From NCBI GenBank assembly GCA_017534595.1, contig JAFXVY010000085.1, positions 1 to 48,586 of the forward strand: a stretch of DNA of 48,586 nt, read 5' to 3'. Each line of letters starts with the position of its first letter. Position 1 is the stretch's first letter. The notes beneath the pieces were generated by a model, which saw only the letters and a list, made by a program, of their open reading frames with translations, had not been told where the DNA came from and did no database searches. The translations under genes were made by a program, and so were the position numbers. This DNA comes from Ruminococcus sp. GTDB taxonomy: Bacteria; Bacillota; Clostridia; Oscillospirales; Ruminococcaceae. Shown piece by piece: positions 26,397 through 35,302 of the stretch.

Positions 26397-27074
26397 ATGG
26401 GTGCGATAATTACGACAAGCGGTCTCTGCCGCGATTTTAAGATAGGCGACGGCAGCACCGTCTCCGCTCTGAAGAACGTGAATATTGAGATCGAATCGGG
26501 CAAGCTCACGGTGCTACGCGGGCGCTCGGGAAGCGGAAAGACTACTCTTATAAATATACTCGGTGCTCTCGATAAGCCGACCAAGGGCTCCGTCCTGTTC
26601 GACGGAAGGGATATCACCAAGCTCTCCGAAAGAAAGCGCGACGAGCTCAGGCGGTATGAGATGAGCTTCGTATTCCAGTCGGTCGCGCTGATGAGCAGCA
26701 TGAACGCCTTTGAAAATGTGGAGTTCGGGCTGCGGCTGTCCAAGTTTCCCTACGGTGAGCGGGACAAGAAGGTGCGCGAGGTGATGAGAAGGGTCGGGCT
26801 CGAGAAGAGAATGTTCCACAGGCCCAGCGAGATGTCCGGCGGCGAGCAGCAGAGAGTTGCGATCGCAAGGGCTATCGCCCACGACCCCAAGGTCGTCTTT
26901 GCCGACGAGCCTACCGCCGAGCTGGATACCGCCACGGCGCTGCACGTCGTTAAGCTCTTCAAGGAGCTTGTGGCCACACAGGGCATGACGATCATTATGA
27001 CCACGCACGACCCCTCGATGATGGATGTTGCCGACAGGGTCTATACGCTTGAGGACGGTGAGATCATTGAGTGA
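26397..27074 (+). CDS. ABC transporter ATP-binding protein, LolD/MacB type (first of pair)
   Basis: A 225-residue ATPase of the MacB/LolD/FtsE group. Walker A is GRSGSGKTTL, the Q-loop is FVFQSVALMSSMNAFENV, the ABC signature is MSGGEQQRVAIARAI, Walker B is VVFADEPTAELDT and the H-loop is MTTHDPSM. All catalytic residues are intact. The start at 26397 has GAAAGG about 12 bases upstream; the open frame extends 5' to 26256 but that part is not family-like. No FtsX/MacB permease accompanies it. It overlaps the next ATPase gene by eight bases. Confidence 0.88.
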   Translation: MGAIITTSGLCRDFKIGDGSTVSALKNVNIEIESGKLTVLRGRSGSGKTTLINILGALDKPTKGSVLFDGRDITKLSERKRDELRRYEMSFVFQSVALMSSMNAFENVEFGLRLSKFPYGERDKKVREVMRRVGLEKRMFHRPSEMSGGEQQRVAIARAIAHDPKVVFADEPTAELDTATALHVVKLFKELVATQGMTIIMTTHDPSMMDVADRVYTLEDGEIIE

Positions 27075-28062
27075 ATCGGCTGACGATAAGATCATAAAGG
27101 GCATCTATGACGAGATAGATGACAGACCCTCCGATGATAACAGTTTAGCACCCGTTAATGATGAATACATGATACGGTGTGAAAACCTGGTGAAGATTTA
27201 CAAGACCGATGAGATCGAGGTCGTGGCTCTGCAAGGTCTGGATCTCGACGTCAAGCGCGGCGAGCTGATGGCGATAGTCGGCAATTCGGGAAGCGGAAAA
27301 TCAACGCTGCTGAATATGCTCGGCGGCCTCGACAAGCCCTCCGCCGGAAGCCTTACCGTTGACGGCAAGAACCTGCTGAAATTCAACGATAAGGATTATA
27401 TGCAGTATAAACGCGATACGGTCGGGTTCGTGTGGCAGAACAACGCAAGAAACCTCGTCCCGTATCTGACAGCCGTGCAGAACGTTGAGCTGCCGATGCT
27501 GCTCAAGGGCTCCAAAAGAAGGCGCGACAGAGCGCTGGAGCTGCTCGAGAAGGTCGGGCTGTCACACAGGAAGAATTCGAGGCTCGATCAGATGTCGGGC
27601 GGCGAGCAGCAGAGAGTCGCCATAGCGATAGCGCTGGCAAACGACCCCAAGCTCCTCCTCGCAGACGAGCCCACCGGCTCGGTCGATACCAAGACCTCGA
27701 ATATGATCCTCGATATATTCAAGAACCTAAACGAGAGCGAAAGACTTACGATAGTTATAGTAACGCACGACGTCAAGCTCTCGAAAAGGATAGACAGAGT
27801 CGTGGCGATCAGGGACGGGCGGACGAGCTCGGAGATCGTCAGGAAGAAATCCTACGCCCAGGAGCTCGATGAGCTTTCCGCTCTCGGAGAGGGCGAGCTC
27901 GAGGATACCCACGAGGAGCTCGTGGTGCTCGACCGCTCGGGAAGGCTCCAGCTGCCCAAGGAGTATATGGAGCAGCTCGGCATCAGGGGCGGCGACAAAG
28001 TCAAGGTCGAGCTCGACGAGGCCACGGGAAAAATGTTCCTGTTCCCCTCGGGCAGACAGTAA
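27067..28062 (+). CDS. ABC ATPase fused to an AbrB/SpoVT-like C-terminal domain
   Basis: A 331-residue second ATPase with TTG start (27067) overlapping the first gene and GGTGAG upstream. An acidic N-terminal 34 residues precede the ATPase core: Walker A GNSGSGKSTLL, signature MSGGEQQRVAIAIAL, Walker B LLLADEPTGSVDT and H-loop VIVTHDVK. After a linker rich in Glu and Leu, residues 285-331 read VVLDRSGRLQLPKEYMEQLG then GGDKVKVELDEATGKMFLF, the swapped-hairpin AbrB pattern. The role of the extra domain is unknown: oligomerisation, or DNA or effector binding. The two ATPases likely heterodimerise. Confidence 0.88.
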   Translation: MSESADDKIIKGIYDEIDDRPSDDNSLAPVNDEYMIRCENLVKIYKTDEIEVVALQGLDLDVKRGELMAIVGNSGSGKSTLLNMLGGLDKPSAGSLTVDGKNLLKFNDKDYMQYKRDTVGFVWQNNARNLVPYLTAVQNVELPMLLKGSKRRRDRALELLEKVGLSHRKNSRLDQMSGGEQQRVAIAIALANDPKLLLADEPTGSVDTKTSNMILDIFKNLNESERLTIVIVTHDVKLSKRIDRVVAIRDGRTSSEIVRKKSYAQELDELSALGEGELEDTHEELVVLDRSGRLQLPKEYMEQLGIRGGDKVKVELDEATGKMFLFPSGRQ

Positions 28063-28212
28063 AGGATCTTTTGCCCGCAAGGGTAAGATATACGCCGTAA
28101 GATCAGATCGGACGATCAGTCCCGTTATACTATATATAATAATGTATAGGTGAGCGGACGGCATGGAGTTTCAGGTTTTCAACGGCAATTTTTTACGAAA
28201 GGTGGAAAGAAC

Positions 28213-31110
28213 GTGAAAAACACATTTAAAAAACGTGTTATTTCATCCGCTCTTGCATTGATGCTGGCAGCTACCTGCGGCCTGACAGCCTTTGCAGAGG
28301 AAAGCGGCGGCCAGAAGCTCGATCTCTCAGCTGAAGTCATCGATGCGAGCAACCGCGAAAACGCATACTCGAATTATGTCAAGAAGTATGCGAACGAACC
28401 GAGACCCAATAAGGAAGTCGTTATCAACGGCGCCGACTTCGTCAGCTACGGCGACGGAGCGCAGGTCTCCATTGAAACGGTAGACGGCGAATCGAATGTC
28501 GCCAAGTGGGCAAATCAGGAGGGTACGCTTACCTATGAGGTGAACGTTCCCGAGACGGGCGTGTATAATATCGAAGCTATGTACGAGGCTCTTGAGGGCG
28601 GTACCACTTCGATCGAATTCGCACTGCTCATCGACGGAGTATGCCCCTTTACTACCGCTTCGAGAATAACCCTCTCCAAGAGATGGGTCAACAAGACCGA
28701 GATACTCCAGGACGTAAGAGGAAACGATATCCGTCCCGGACAGGTCGAAGAGGTCTGCTGGCAGGTAAGCCCCTTTAAGGATACCGACGGTCTCTATAAC
28801 GACCCCCTCGGCTTCTATATGACTTCCGGCAAGCATCAGCTCACGCTTCAGTCCACCAAGGCTCAGTTTGCACTGAAATACCTCAAGCTCTATCAGCAGG
28901 AAAAACCCGAACCCTATACCATGCCCGATGCATCGGCGGTTGCAGGAACGCACGCGGAGAGGATACTCCTCGAGGGCGAGACCGCAGATTATAAGTCGGA
29001 CAGAACGCTGTTCCCGACAGCAAACAGAAACTCCTACCTGACTTCTTCCGTAAACGGACAGAGCCCTACCAAGACCAGATACAATACCATCGGCAAGGAT
29101 AACTGGAACAAGGCTACACAGTCCGCGACCTGGAAATTCACCGCTCCCGTTACCGGCTATTATAAAATAGGTATCCGCGCCAAGCAGGACACTATGAGAG
29201 GTATGTACTCCAACAGAAGACTGCTTATCGACGGCAAGGTACCCTACGCCGAGTGCGATCAGATCAAGTTCTACTATGACAGCGACTGGGTGCTGACCGT
29301 TCCCTCCAAGGGCGAGGAGCCTATGTACTTCTACCTCGAGCAGGGCGGGCATGAGCTCACTCTCGAGGCCGTTCCCGGCGAGATCGGCGCTATCATGGGC
29401 GATATCGACGAGATTGTTTATCAGGTAAACAGCTACTACCGTCAGATCCGTGCGATCACCGGACCTACCCCCGATGAGTATAACAACTACGACATCAAGG
29501 GAAGTATCCCCGGCATCATCGACAAGTTCAAGGAATTCTCCGCAAGCCTCAGAGAGCAGATGAAGAAGATCGAGCAGCTTTCCGGTACCGGCGGTACCGA
29601 GGCAGTTACCCTCGATAAGCTCGCCATCGTGCTCGACAAGTGCGTTTCCAAGGCGGACAGGATCCCCTCTATGATGAGTCAGATCAAGGATAACGTTACC
29701 TCCGTTTCTTCGTGGGTAAACCAGTACCGTGAGCAGCCCCTCGAGATAGATATGATCGAGGTGCTCGCTGATGAGGAGGAGTTCACCTCCGCCGACGAGA
29801 GCTTCTTCAAGTCCCTCGGCTTCGGATTCAGATCCTTCATCGGCTCCTTCTTTGAGGACTATAACTCCCTCGCAGAGGATGATACAGAGGCTATGGTCTG
29901 CTGGACTCCTCTCGGCCGTGATAACGCTACCGTTATCCAGACCCTTATCAGCAACGAATATAACCCGACAGCTAATGTCAAGGTAAATATGAAGCTCGTT
30001 CAGACCGGCTACATCGAGGCGACCTTCGCAGGAAAGGGCCCGGATATGGCGCTCTTCCTCGGCGGCGACTTCCCGATACAGCTTGCCGCCCGAGACGTTC
30101 TTGTGGATATGTCGAAGTTCGATGACTTCGATGAGATCATGAAGCGGTTCTCACCGCAGGCCGGCGTGCTCTATGAGTATAACGGCGGCACCTACGGTCT
30201 GCCCGTGGCTCAGAACTTCCCGATGCTCTTCTACCGCTCGGATGTTCTCTCCAACTACGGCATCAATCCCAAGACCGACCTTACTACCTGGGACGGTCTG
30301 CTCAACGTGCTTCCCACCCTCCAGAGGAACTATATGGAGGTCGGGCTCATCCTTCCCGCAGGCAGCGTTATCTCGCCTGTGACCGAGGCAGGAAACACCT
30401 TCGCTACTCTGCTGCTGCAGAAGGGCGTAAACTACTACAACGAGGAACAGACCAAGACCAACTTCGATTCGCAGGAGGCTATCGACGCCTTCGATATGTG
30501 GACAAAGTTCTATACCACATACAGCTTCCAGCAGGCTTATGACGCATTCACCAGATTCAGACAGGGCGATATGCCCGTTCTGATCCAGAACTATACCTTC
30601 TTCAATCAGCTGACAGTTGCAGCTCCCGAGATCAAGGGCTGCTGGAGCTTCCAGCCGATACCCGGCACAGTTCAGGCCGACGGTTCGATCAACCATTCGT
30701 CCTGCTCCGCAGGCTCCGCAGCAGTTATCTTCTCGAGCCTCGACGAGAGCAAGCGGCAGGAAGCCTGGAACTTCGTCAAGTGGTTCACCTCTGACGAGAC
30801 CCAGACCAGCTACGGCAACGACATCGAGGCTATCGTAGGTACTCTCGGACGTTTCGAGACAGCTAACCTCAATGCTCTCGAGCAGCTCAGCTGGACCACC
30901 ACAGAGGTAGCGCTCCTCAAGGAGCAGCTGCTCACTCAGGTGGAGATCCCCGTACTGCCCGCTTCCTACGGTGTAACGAGAGGTATCATGAACGCATTCA
31001 GAGAGACCGTCAACAACGCCGAGAATGCAAGAGATACTCTGTTCTGGTACAACAAGGATATCAACGACGAGATCACACGTAAGCGTGATGACCTCGGTCT
31101 GAACAATTAA
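28213..31110 (+). CDS. Very large extracellular solute-binding protein with two beta-sandwich-like N-terminal domains
   Basis: A 965-residue protein with GTG start after AAAGGTGG. The signal peptide (VISSALALMLAATCGLTAFA) is cleaved by signal peptidase I; there is no lipobox. Residues about 74-226 and 248-400 look like related beta-sandwiches of the carbohydrate-binding type (each has a YNIEAMYEA/YYKIGIRAKQ strand and ends in GxHxLTL). A helical linker follows (400-550), then a MalE-type solute-binding core (558-965) with DMALFLGGDFPIQLAARDVL and YEYNGGTYGLPVAQNFPMLF. Standard cores are about 400 residues alone. Ligand is probably a carbohydrate, by family only. Confidence 0.88.
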   Translation: MKNTFKKRVISSALALMLAATCGLTAFAEESGGQKLDLSAEVIDASNRENAYSNYVKKYANEPRPNKEVVINGADFVSYGDGAQVSIETVDGESNVAKWANQEGTLTYEVNVPETGVYNIEAMYEALEGGTTSIEFALLIDGVCPFTTASRITLSKRWVNKTEILQDVRGNDIRPGQVEEVCWQVSPFKDTDGLYNDPLGFYMTSGKHQLTLQSTKAQFALKYLKLYQQEKPEPYTMPDASAVAGTHAERILLEGETADYKSDRTLFPTANRNSYLTSSVNGQSPTKTRYNTIGKDNWNKATQSATWKFTAPVTGYYKIGIRAKQDTMRGMYSNRRLLIDGKVPYAECDQIKFYYDSDWVLTVPSKGEEPMYFYLEQGGHELTLEAVPGEIGAIMGDIDEIVYQVNSYYRQIRAITGPTPDEYNNYDIKGSIPGIIDKFKEFSASLREQMKKIEQLSGTGGTEAVTLDKLAIVLDKCVSKADRIPSMMSQIKDNVTSVSSWVNQYREQPLEIDMIEVLADEEEFTSADESFFKSLGFGFRSFIGSFFEDYNSLAEDDTEAMVCWTPLGRDNATVIQTLISNEYNPTANVKVNMKLVQTGYIEATFAGKGPDMALFLGGDFPIQLAARDVLVDMSKFDDFDEIMKRFSPQAGVLYEYNGGTYGLPVAQNFPMLFYRSDVLSNYGINPKTDLTTWDGLLNVLPTLQRNYMEVGLILPAGSVISPVTEAGNTFATLLLQKGVNYYNEEQTKTNFDSQEAIDAFDMWTKFYTTYSFQQAYDAFTRFRQGDMPVLIQNYTFFNQLTVAAPEIKGCWSFQPIPGTVQADGSINHSSCSAGSAAVIFSSLDESKRQEAWNFVKWFTSDETQTSYGNDIEAIVGTLGRFETANLNALEQLSWTTTEVALLKEQLLTQVEIPVLPASYGVTRGIMNAFRETVNNAENARDTLFWYNKDINDEITRKRDDLGLNN

Positions 31111-31126
31111 GAGAGGAGGAGATTCG

Positions 31127-32059
31127 ATGGCAAACTACGATGCGCCGGTCAATAAGCAGAGCAAATGGCGCTATACCTGGCACATGATGAAGGTAAACAA
31201 GGGCTGCTACGGACTTCTCGCTCCGTTCATGATCCTGTTCTTCATCTTCACCGTTATCCCCGTCGTGATGTCTCTTCCTATAGGCTTCACGAACTTCAAC
31301 CTGATCCAGACCCCCAAGTGGGTAGGCTTCTCGAACTTCTATACGCTGTTCCTTAACGACGACGTATTCCTTATCGCAGTCAGGAACACCCTGATCTTCG
31401 CGATCTTCACGGGTCCCTTCTCCTATGTGCTCAGCTTCTTTATCGCGTGGCTGATCAATGAGATGCACCCTTTCCTCAAGACATTCTTCACCTTCGTGTT
31501 CTATGCGCCTTCCATGACGACCTCCGTTTATGTTACCTGGCAGCTGATCCTCTCGGGTGACTCCTACGGATACCTGAACGCGATCATGATGGATATCGGA
31601 CTCTTCAATTCGCCCGTCCAGTTCCTGACCGATACCAACTACATCTTACCCGTAGTTATCATCGTTCAGCTGTGGATCTCCATGGGCGCCGGCTTCCTTG
31701 CGATACGCGCAGGCTTCCAGAACATCGATAAGTCGATGTACGAGGCGGGCGCGATCGAGGGCATCAAGAACCGCTGGCAGGAGCTCTTCACCATTACGAT
31801 CCCTTCGATGGGACCCCAGCTGCTGTTCGCAGCCGTAATGCAGATCTCCGCTTCGTTCACCGTAGGTCAGGTAGGCCAGATGCTCGTAGGTCTCCCTTCG
31901 ACAGACTATGCAGCCCACACGATCATGAACCATGCGACAGACTACGGCTCCATACGATACGAGATGGGCTACGCCTCGGCGATATGCTTCGTGCTGTTCA
32001 TGGCGATGCTCCTGGCCAATAAGGGCGTCAACTGGCTGCTCGGAAAATATCTTGATTAA
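31127..32059 (+). CDS. Carbohydrate-type ABC transporter permease, MalF-like (first pair)
   Basis: A 310-residue binding-protein-dependent permease with six predicted membrane helices. The EAA loop that docks the ATPase reads YEAGAIEGIKNRWQELFTIT with the conserved glycine. The N-terminal helix carries LLAPFMILFFIFTVIPVVMS, typical of MalF-like subunits (CUT1). GGAGGAG lies before the ATG, 16 bases after the solute-binding gene. It must pair with the next gene. Confidence 0.93.
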   Translation: MANYDAPVNKQSKWRYTWHMMKVNKGCYGLLAPFMILFFIFTVIPVVMSLPIGFTNFNLIQTPKWVGFSNFYTLFLNDDVFLIAVRNTLIFAIFTGPFSYVLSFFIAWLINEMHPFLKTFFTFVFYAPSMTTSVYVTWQLILSGDSYGYLNAIMMDIGLFNSPVQFLTDTNYILPVVIIVQLWISMGAGFLAIRAGFQNIDKSMYEAGAIEGIKNRWQELFTITIPSMGPQLLFAAVMQISASFTVGQVGQMLVGLPSTDYAAHTIMNHATDYGSIRYEMGYASAICFVLFMAMLLANKGVNWLLGKYLD

Positions 32060-32076
32060 AGGGGGGAGAACTGAAG

Positions 32077-32976
32077 ATGGCAAGAAGGAAGAAAAAGCAG
32101 GTCTCTATCGACAAGCTCAAGGTCAAGGATAAAAAGAAGCGGATCAACGGTTCTCTCGGCGGCGACATAGCGATATTCATATTCCTGGCGCTGCTCGGAC
32201 TCTTTATGATCTTCCCTATCTATTATTCGTTCATCCAGTCGATAAAGCCTATCGAGGAGCTGTTCGTGTTCCCTCCGAAGCTCTACGTCCTTAACCCGAC
32301 GACCAAGAGCTTCTCGGATATGTTCACCGTAGCGGCAAGCCTCTGGGTACCTCTTTCAAGATACATATTCAACAGCGTGTTCATCACAGTAGTAATTTGT
32401 ATCTGCAACCTGTTCGTATGCTGCTGCGCAGGCTTCGTGCTTGCAAAGTGCAGGTTCCCCGGCGACAGATTCTTAAACAAGCTGATCGTTACCGCCCTGC
32501 TTTTCGCATCGAACGCGACCTGGATCATGCAGTTCATGGTTTATTCCAAGCTCCACATGATCGATACCTACTGGGTACTGATACTGCCCAGCATCGCAAC
32601 TCCTCTCGGACTGTTCCTTATGAGACAGTCGATGTCCACTATCCACGACTCGATGATCGAGGCCGCGAAGGTGGACGGCGCAGGTCTGTTCAGGATCTGC
32701 TGGCAGATAGTCGTTCCCAACTCCAAGCCCGCTATCATGACGCTGATAATCTTCGCGTTCCAGGGCGCTTGGAACCTCCAGGGCGGCTCTCTGATCTACT
32801 CCGAGGAGCTCAAGACCCTGCCGACCATCGTTCAGCAGATCGCTGCCGTCGGTCTGGCAAGACAGGGCGTAACATTCGCCTCCGCTGTACTGCTTCTTAT
32901 TCCGCCGCTTGTTGTATTCCTTATCGCGCAGAGCAACGTCATGGAGACCATGGCGAACTCCGGTATCAAGGATTGA
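32077..32976 (+). CDS. Carbohydrate-type ABC transporter permease, MalG-like (first pair)
   Basis: A 299-residue six-helix permease. The EAA loop is IEAAKVDGAGLFRICWQIVV, followed by PNSKPA, and the first helix IFIFLALLGLFMIFPIYYSF is MalG-like. The N-terminus (25 residues) is strongly basic. A GGGGGGAG ribosome site precedes it. Together with the MalF-like gene just upstream it would form one translocation pore. Confidence 0.92.
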   Translation: MARRKKKQVSIDKLKVKDKKKRINGSLGGDIAIFIFLALLGLFMIFPIYYSFIQSIKPIEELFVFPPKLYVLNPTTKSFSDMFTVAASLWVPLSRYIFNSVFITVVICICNLFVCCCAGFVLAKCRFPGDRFLNKLIVTALLFASNATWIMQFMVYSKLHMIDTYWVLILPSIATPLGLFLMRQSMSTIHDSMIEAAKVDGAGLFRICWQIVVPNSKPAIMTLIIFAFQGAWNLQGGSLIYSEELKTLPTIVQQIAAVGLARQGVTFASAVLLLIPPLVVFLIAQSNVMETMANSGIKD

Positions 32977-33024
32977 TAACAGGCTGACAACCAAAATAAT
33001 CGGAAAGGAAACAGGTGATTAGCA

Positions 33025-34653
33025 GTGAAACACGCATTAAGAAAAATACTCAGCCTGTCAATGGCAGCTGTCACCGCGTTGTCAATGTCGGTTACTGCCT
33101 TTGCAGATGAGCCATACAATTCCTATAACTACGACAGCTGGGAGGATGCGGTCCCCTCGCAGAGCGCCTATATGGTAGAGACTACCATCACCGGCGCCGA
33201 GATGGGTCTCTCGAGACTCAGGGATCCCTCGGATCCGCTCTATGTCAGCGATACCGCTCCGCTGTCGCTCAACGGCGCAAGAGATATCTTTATCTATGAG
33301 GAGGATAAGGAGCTGTGGGTAGCGGATGCGAATAACAACCGTATCCTCGTGCTCGGCCTCGACGACTATCAGCTCAAGGCTTGCTATACGGGCGTCAAGG
33401 GCTCCTCGGTGGATAACTTCCTCAACCCCTTCGGCATTTTCGTAAATGTCAGCGAGTCGCTCGGTCAGAAGGTCGTTTATATAGCCGATACCGATAACTC
33501 GAGAATAGTAAAGGCTACCATAAAGGACGAGAAGACCCTCGAGTGCGTAAGAGAGTATACAAAGCCGACGGATTCGATCTATACCGTTCAGAGCTTCAAC
33601 CCCAAGAAGCTCGTAGTCGATAAGAGCGAAACGGTCTATACCGTCGTTAACTCCGTTAATACCGGTTCGGCTATGTTCTCGAGAGAGGGCAAGTTCCTCG
33701 GCTTCTTCGGTGCGAACCGAGTTGAGGTGACCGCTGCCGTTATCGCTCAGAGGATCTGGAGAATGATCGCCTCCGAAGAGCAGCTCGCCGGTATGAAGAG
33801 AAACGTTCCTATCGAGTACGCCAACTTCGATATCGACCTCGACGGCTTCATCTATACCGTTACCGAGCAGAAGACCTCTACCGACGCGGTAAAGAAGCTC
33901 AACCCCGCAGGCTATAACATCTGGAACAACGCCAGAGGCAACGAGTATAAGTTCGGCGACCTCCAGGGCCAGCTGTGGGACCCCGTTACCAACAAGAACT
34001 TCCAGACCAGACTTACCGATATAGATATCAGCAAGGAAGGTCTCATAAACGTTCTCGACTTCGAGACAGGCCGTGTGTTCCAGTACGATAAGGAGTGCAA
34101 CCTTATCTGTATCTTCGGAAGCAAGACCTCGACCTCCGATCAGAGAGGTTCGATGCTCAACCCCAACGCCGTAGAGAGCTGCGGGAAGAGAGTCTTCGTT
34201 GTGGACGGCTCCAAGAACGATATCACAGTGTTCATCGAAACACAGTTCGGCAAGTACGTTCACGCAGCCTTCGCCCTTTATGACGAGGGAAGATACGTCG
34301 AGGCCAAGAGCGAGTGGGAAGAAGTCATCAAGAGAGACGGCGGCTATACCTACGCCTATATCGGTCTCGGCAAGGCCGCTCTGAATGAAGAGCATTTCAG
34401 CAAGGCGCTCAAGTACTTCAAGACCGCTTACGATCAGGATGACTACGATAAGGCGTTCAAGTACGCCAGAGAGGACTTCCTCAGAGAGCACTTCACTCTT
34501 ATCATTATCATCATTGCGGTGCTGATAGTGCTGCTCATCGTGAAGAGCATCCTCAAGAAGAAGGGCATCAAGCTCATAAAGCGGCGCAAGAAACCGCTGG
34601 CAGAAGCGATACCCGCACTGTTCAAGAAGAAGAAAGAAAAGGAGGGAGAATAA
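33025..34653 (+). CDS. Secreted NHL-propeller protein with TPR and C-terminal membrane anchor
   Basis: A 542-residue protein. A signal peptide (ends TAFA before DEPYNS) is followed by NHL-type beta-propeller repeats (about 80-400): ELWVADANNNRILVLG, VVYIADTDNSRIVKAT and further weaker ones. Residues about 415-480 form TPR-like helices (YDEGRYVEAKSEWEEV, AYIGLGKAALNEEHFSKALK). A single membrane helix (about 491-510) and a basic cytoplasmic tail end it. This topology exposes the propeller and TPR outside. GTG start, with AAAGGAAACAGGTG upstream. A scaffold or sensor for the transport machinery is an inference. Confidence 0.85.
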   Translation: MKHALRKILSLSMAAVTALSMSVTAFADEPYNSYNYDSWEDAVPSQSAYMVETTITGAEMGLSRLRDPSDPLYVSDTAPLSLNGARDIFIYEEDKELWVADANNNRILVLGLDDYQLKACYTGVKGSSVDNFLNPFGIFVNVSESLGQKVVYIADTDNSRIVKATIKDEKTLECVREYTKPTDSIYTVQSFNPKKLVVDKSETVYTVVNSVNTGSAMFSREGKFLGFFGANRVEVTAAVIAQRIWRMIASEEQLAGMKRNVPIEYANFDIDLDGFIYTVTEQKTSTDAVKKLNPAGYNIWNNARGNEYKFGDLQGQLWDPVTNKNFQTRLTDIDISKEGLINVLDFETGRVFQYDKECNLICIFGSKTSTSDQRGSMLNPNAVESCGKRVFVVDGSKNDITVFIETQFGKYVHAAFALYDEGRYVEAKSEWEEVIKRDGGYTYAYIGLGKAALNEEHFSKALKYFKTAYDQDDYDKAFKYAREDFLREHFTLIIIIIAVLIVLLIVKSILKKKGIKLIKRRKKPLAEAIPALFKKKKEKEGE

Positions 34654-34654
34654 T

Positions 34655-35284
34655 ATGTATGAATTCACGCAAATGGGATGGCTCAAGCATGTTATTTTCC
34701 ATCCTGTTGAAGGATTTGAAGACCTGAGATGGAAAAAGCAGGGCTCCCTCAAGATAGCGTTCGTTATCGTGTTCCTGCTGTTCGTCGTAATGGTGGCTGA
34801 CAGACAGCTCACCGGCTTCCAGTTCAACCACGCCTATGTAAAGGTGTTCAACGTAGTTCCGCTGCTCGTTCAGTCGGTAGTCTACTTCTTTACCTGGGTA
34901 ATAGGCAACTGGGCACTCTGTACACTGTTCGACGGCGAAGGTACCCTCAAGAAGATCTGCGTTTATTCCGCTTACGCTCTCGTACCGTATATCGTGTGCA
35001 GCGCGATCTCGATCTTCATCTCCAACTTTATCGTATCCGAAGAAGTGATCTGGATGTCTGCGATCTACTACCTCGGCCTCGGCTGGTCGGTAGTGCTGAT
35101 GATCCAGGCCATGAAAGCCGCACATCAGTACAGCTTCGGCAAAACGCTCGTTTCGATGTTCTTTACCCTCGTTGCGATGCTGCTGATCCTGTTCCTGGCT
35201 ATCCTGCTGCTTTCGCTTTTCCAGCAGGTATACGCATTCGGCTATTCGGTATATACCGAGATAGCATATCGAATCAGAGGCTAA
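34655..35284 (+). CDS. YIP1 family membrane protein
   Basis: A 209-residue protein with five hydrophobic segments (about 35-50, 67-85, 102-125, 130-155, 165-190). It has the Yip1/DUF1282-like layout, with a short N-terminus (VIFHPVEGFEDLRWKKQGS) that recurs in bacterial YIP1 proteins. Its start lies one base after the NHL gene's stop, so the two are probably made together. Role unknown; in this locus a membrane partner of the NHL protein is plausible. Confidence 0.75.
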   Translation: MYEFTQMGWLKHVIFHPVEGFEDLRWKKQGSLKIAFVIVFLLFVVMVADRQLTGFQFNHAYVKVFNVVPLLVQSVVYFFTWVIGNWALCTLFDGEGTLKKICVYSAYALVPYIVCSAISIFISNFIVSEEVIWMSAIYYLGLGWSVVLMIQAMKAAHQYSFGKTLVSMFFTLVAMLLILFLAILLLSLFQQVYAFGYSVYTEIAYRIRG

Positions 35285-35302
35285 ATAAGAAACGGTGGTG
35301 TA

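Noticed and set aside
28063-28212. Separate promoter before the solute-binding gene
   Set aside because: TATACT and TATAAT-like hexamers are present near 28126-28140, but no acceptable -35 lies at the right distance, so I leave it uncalled.
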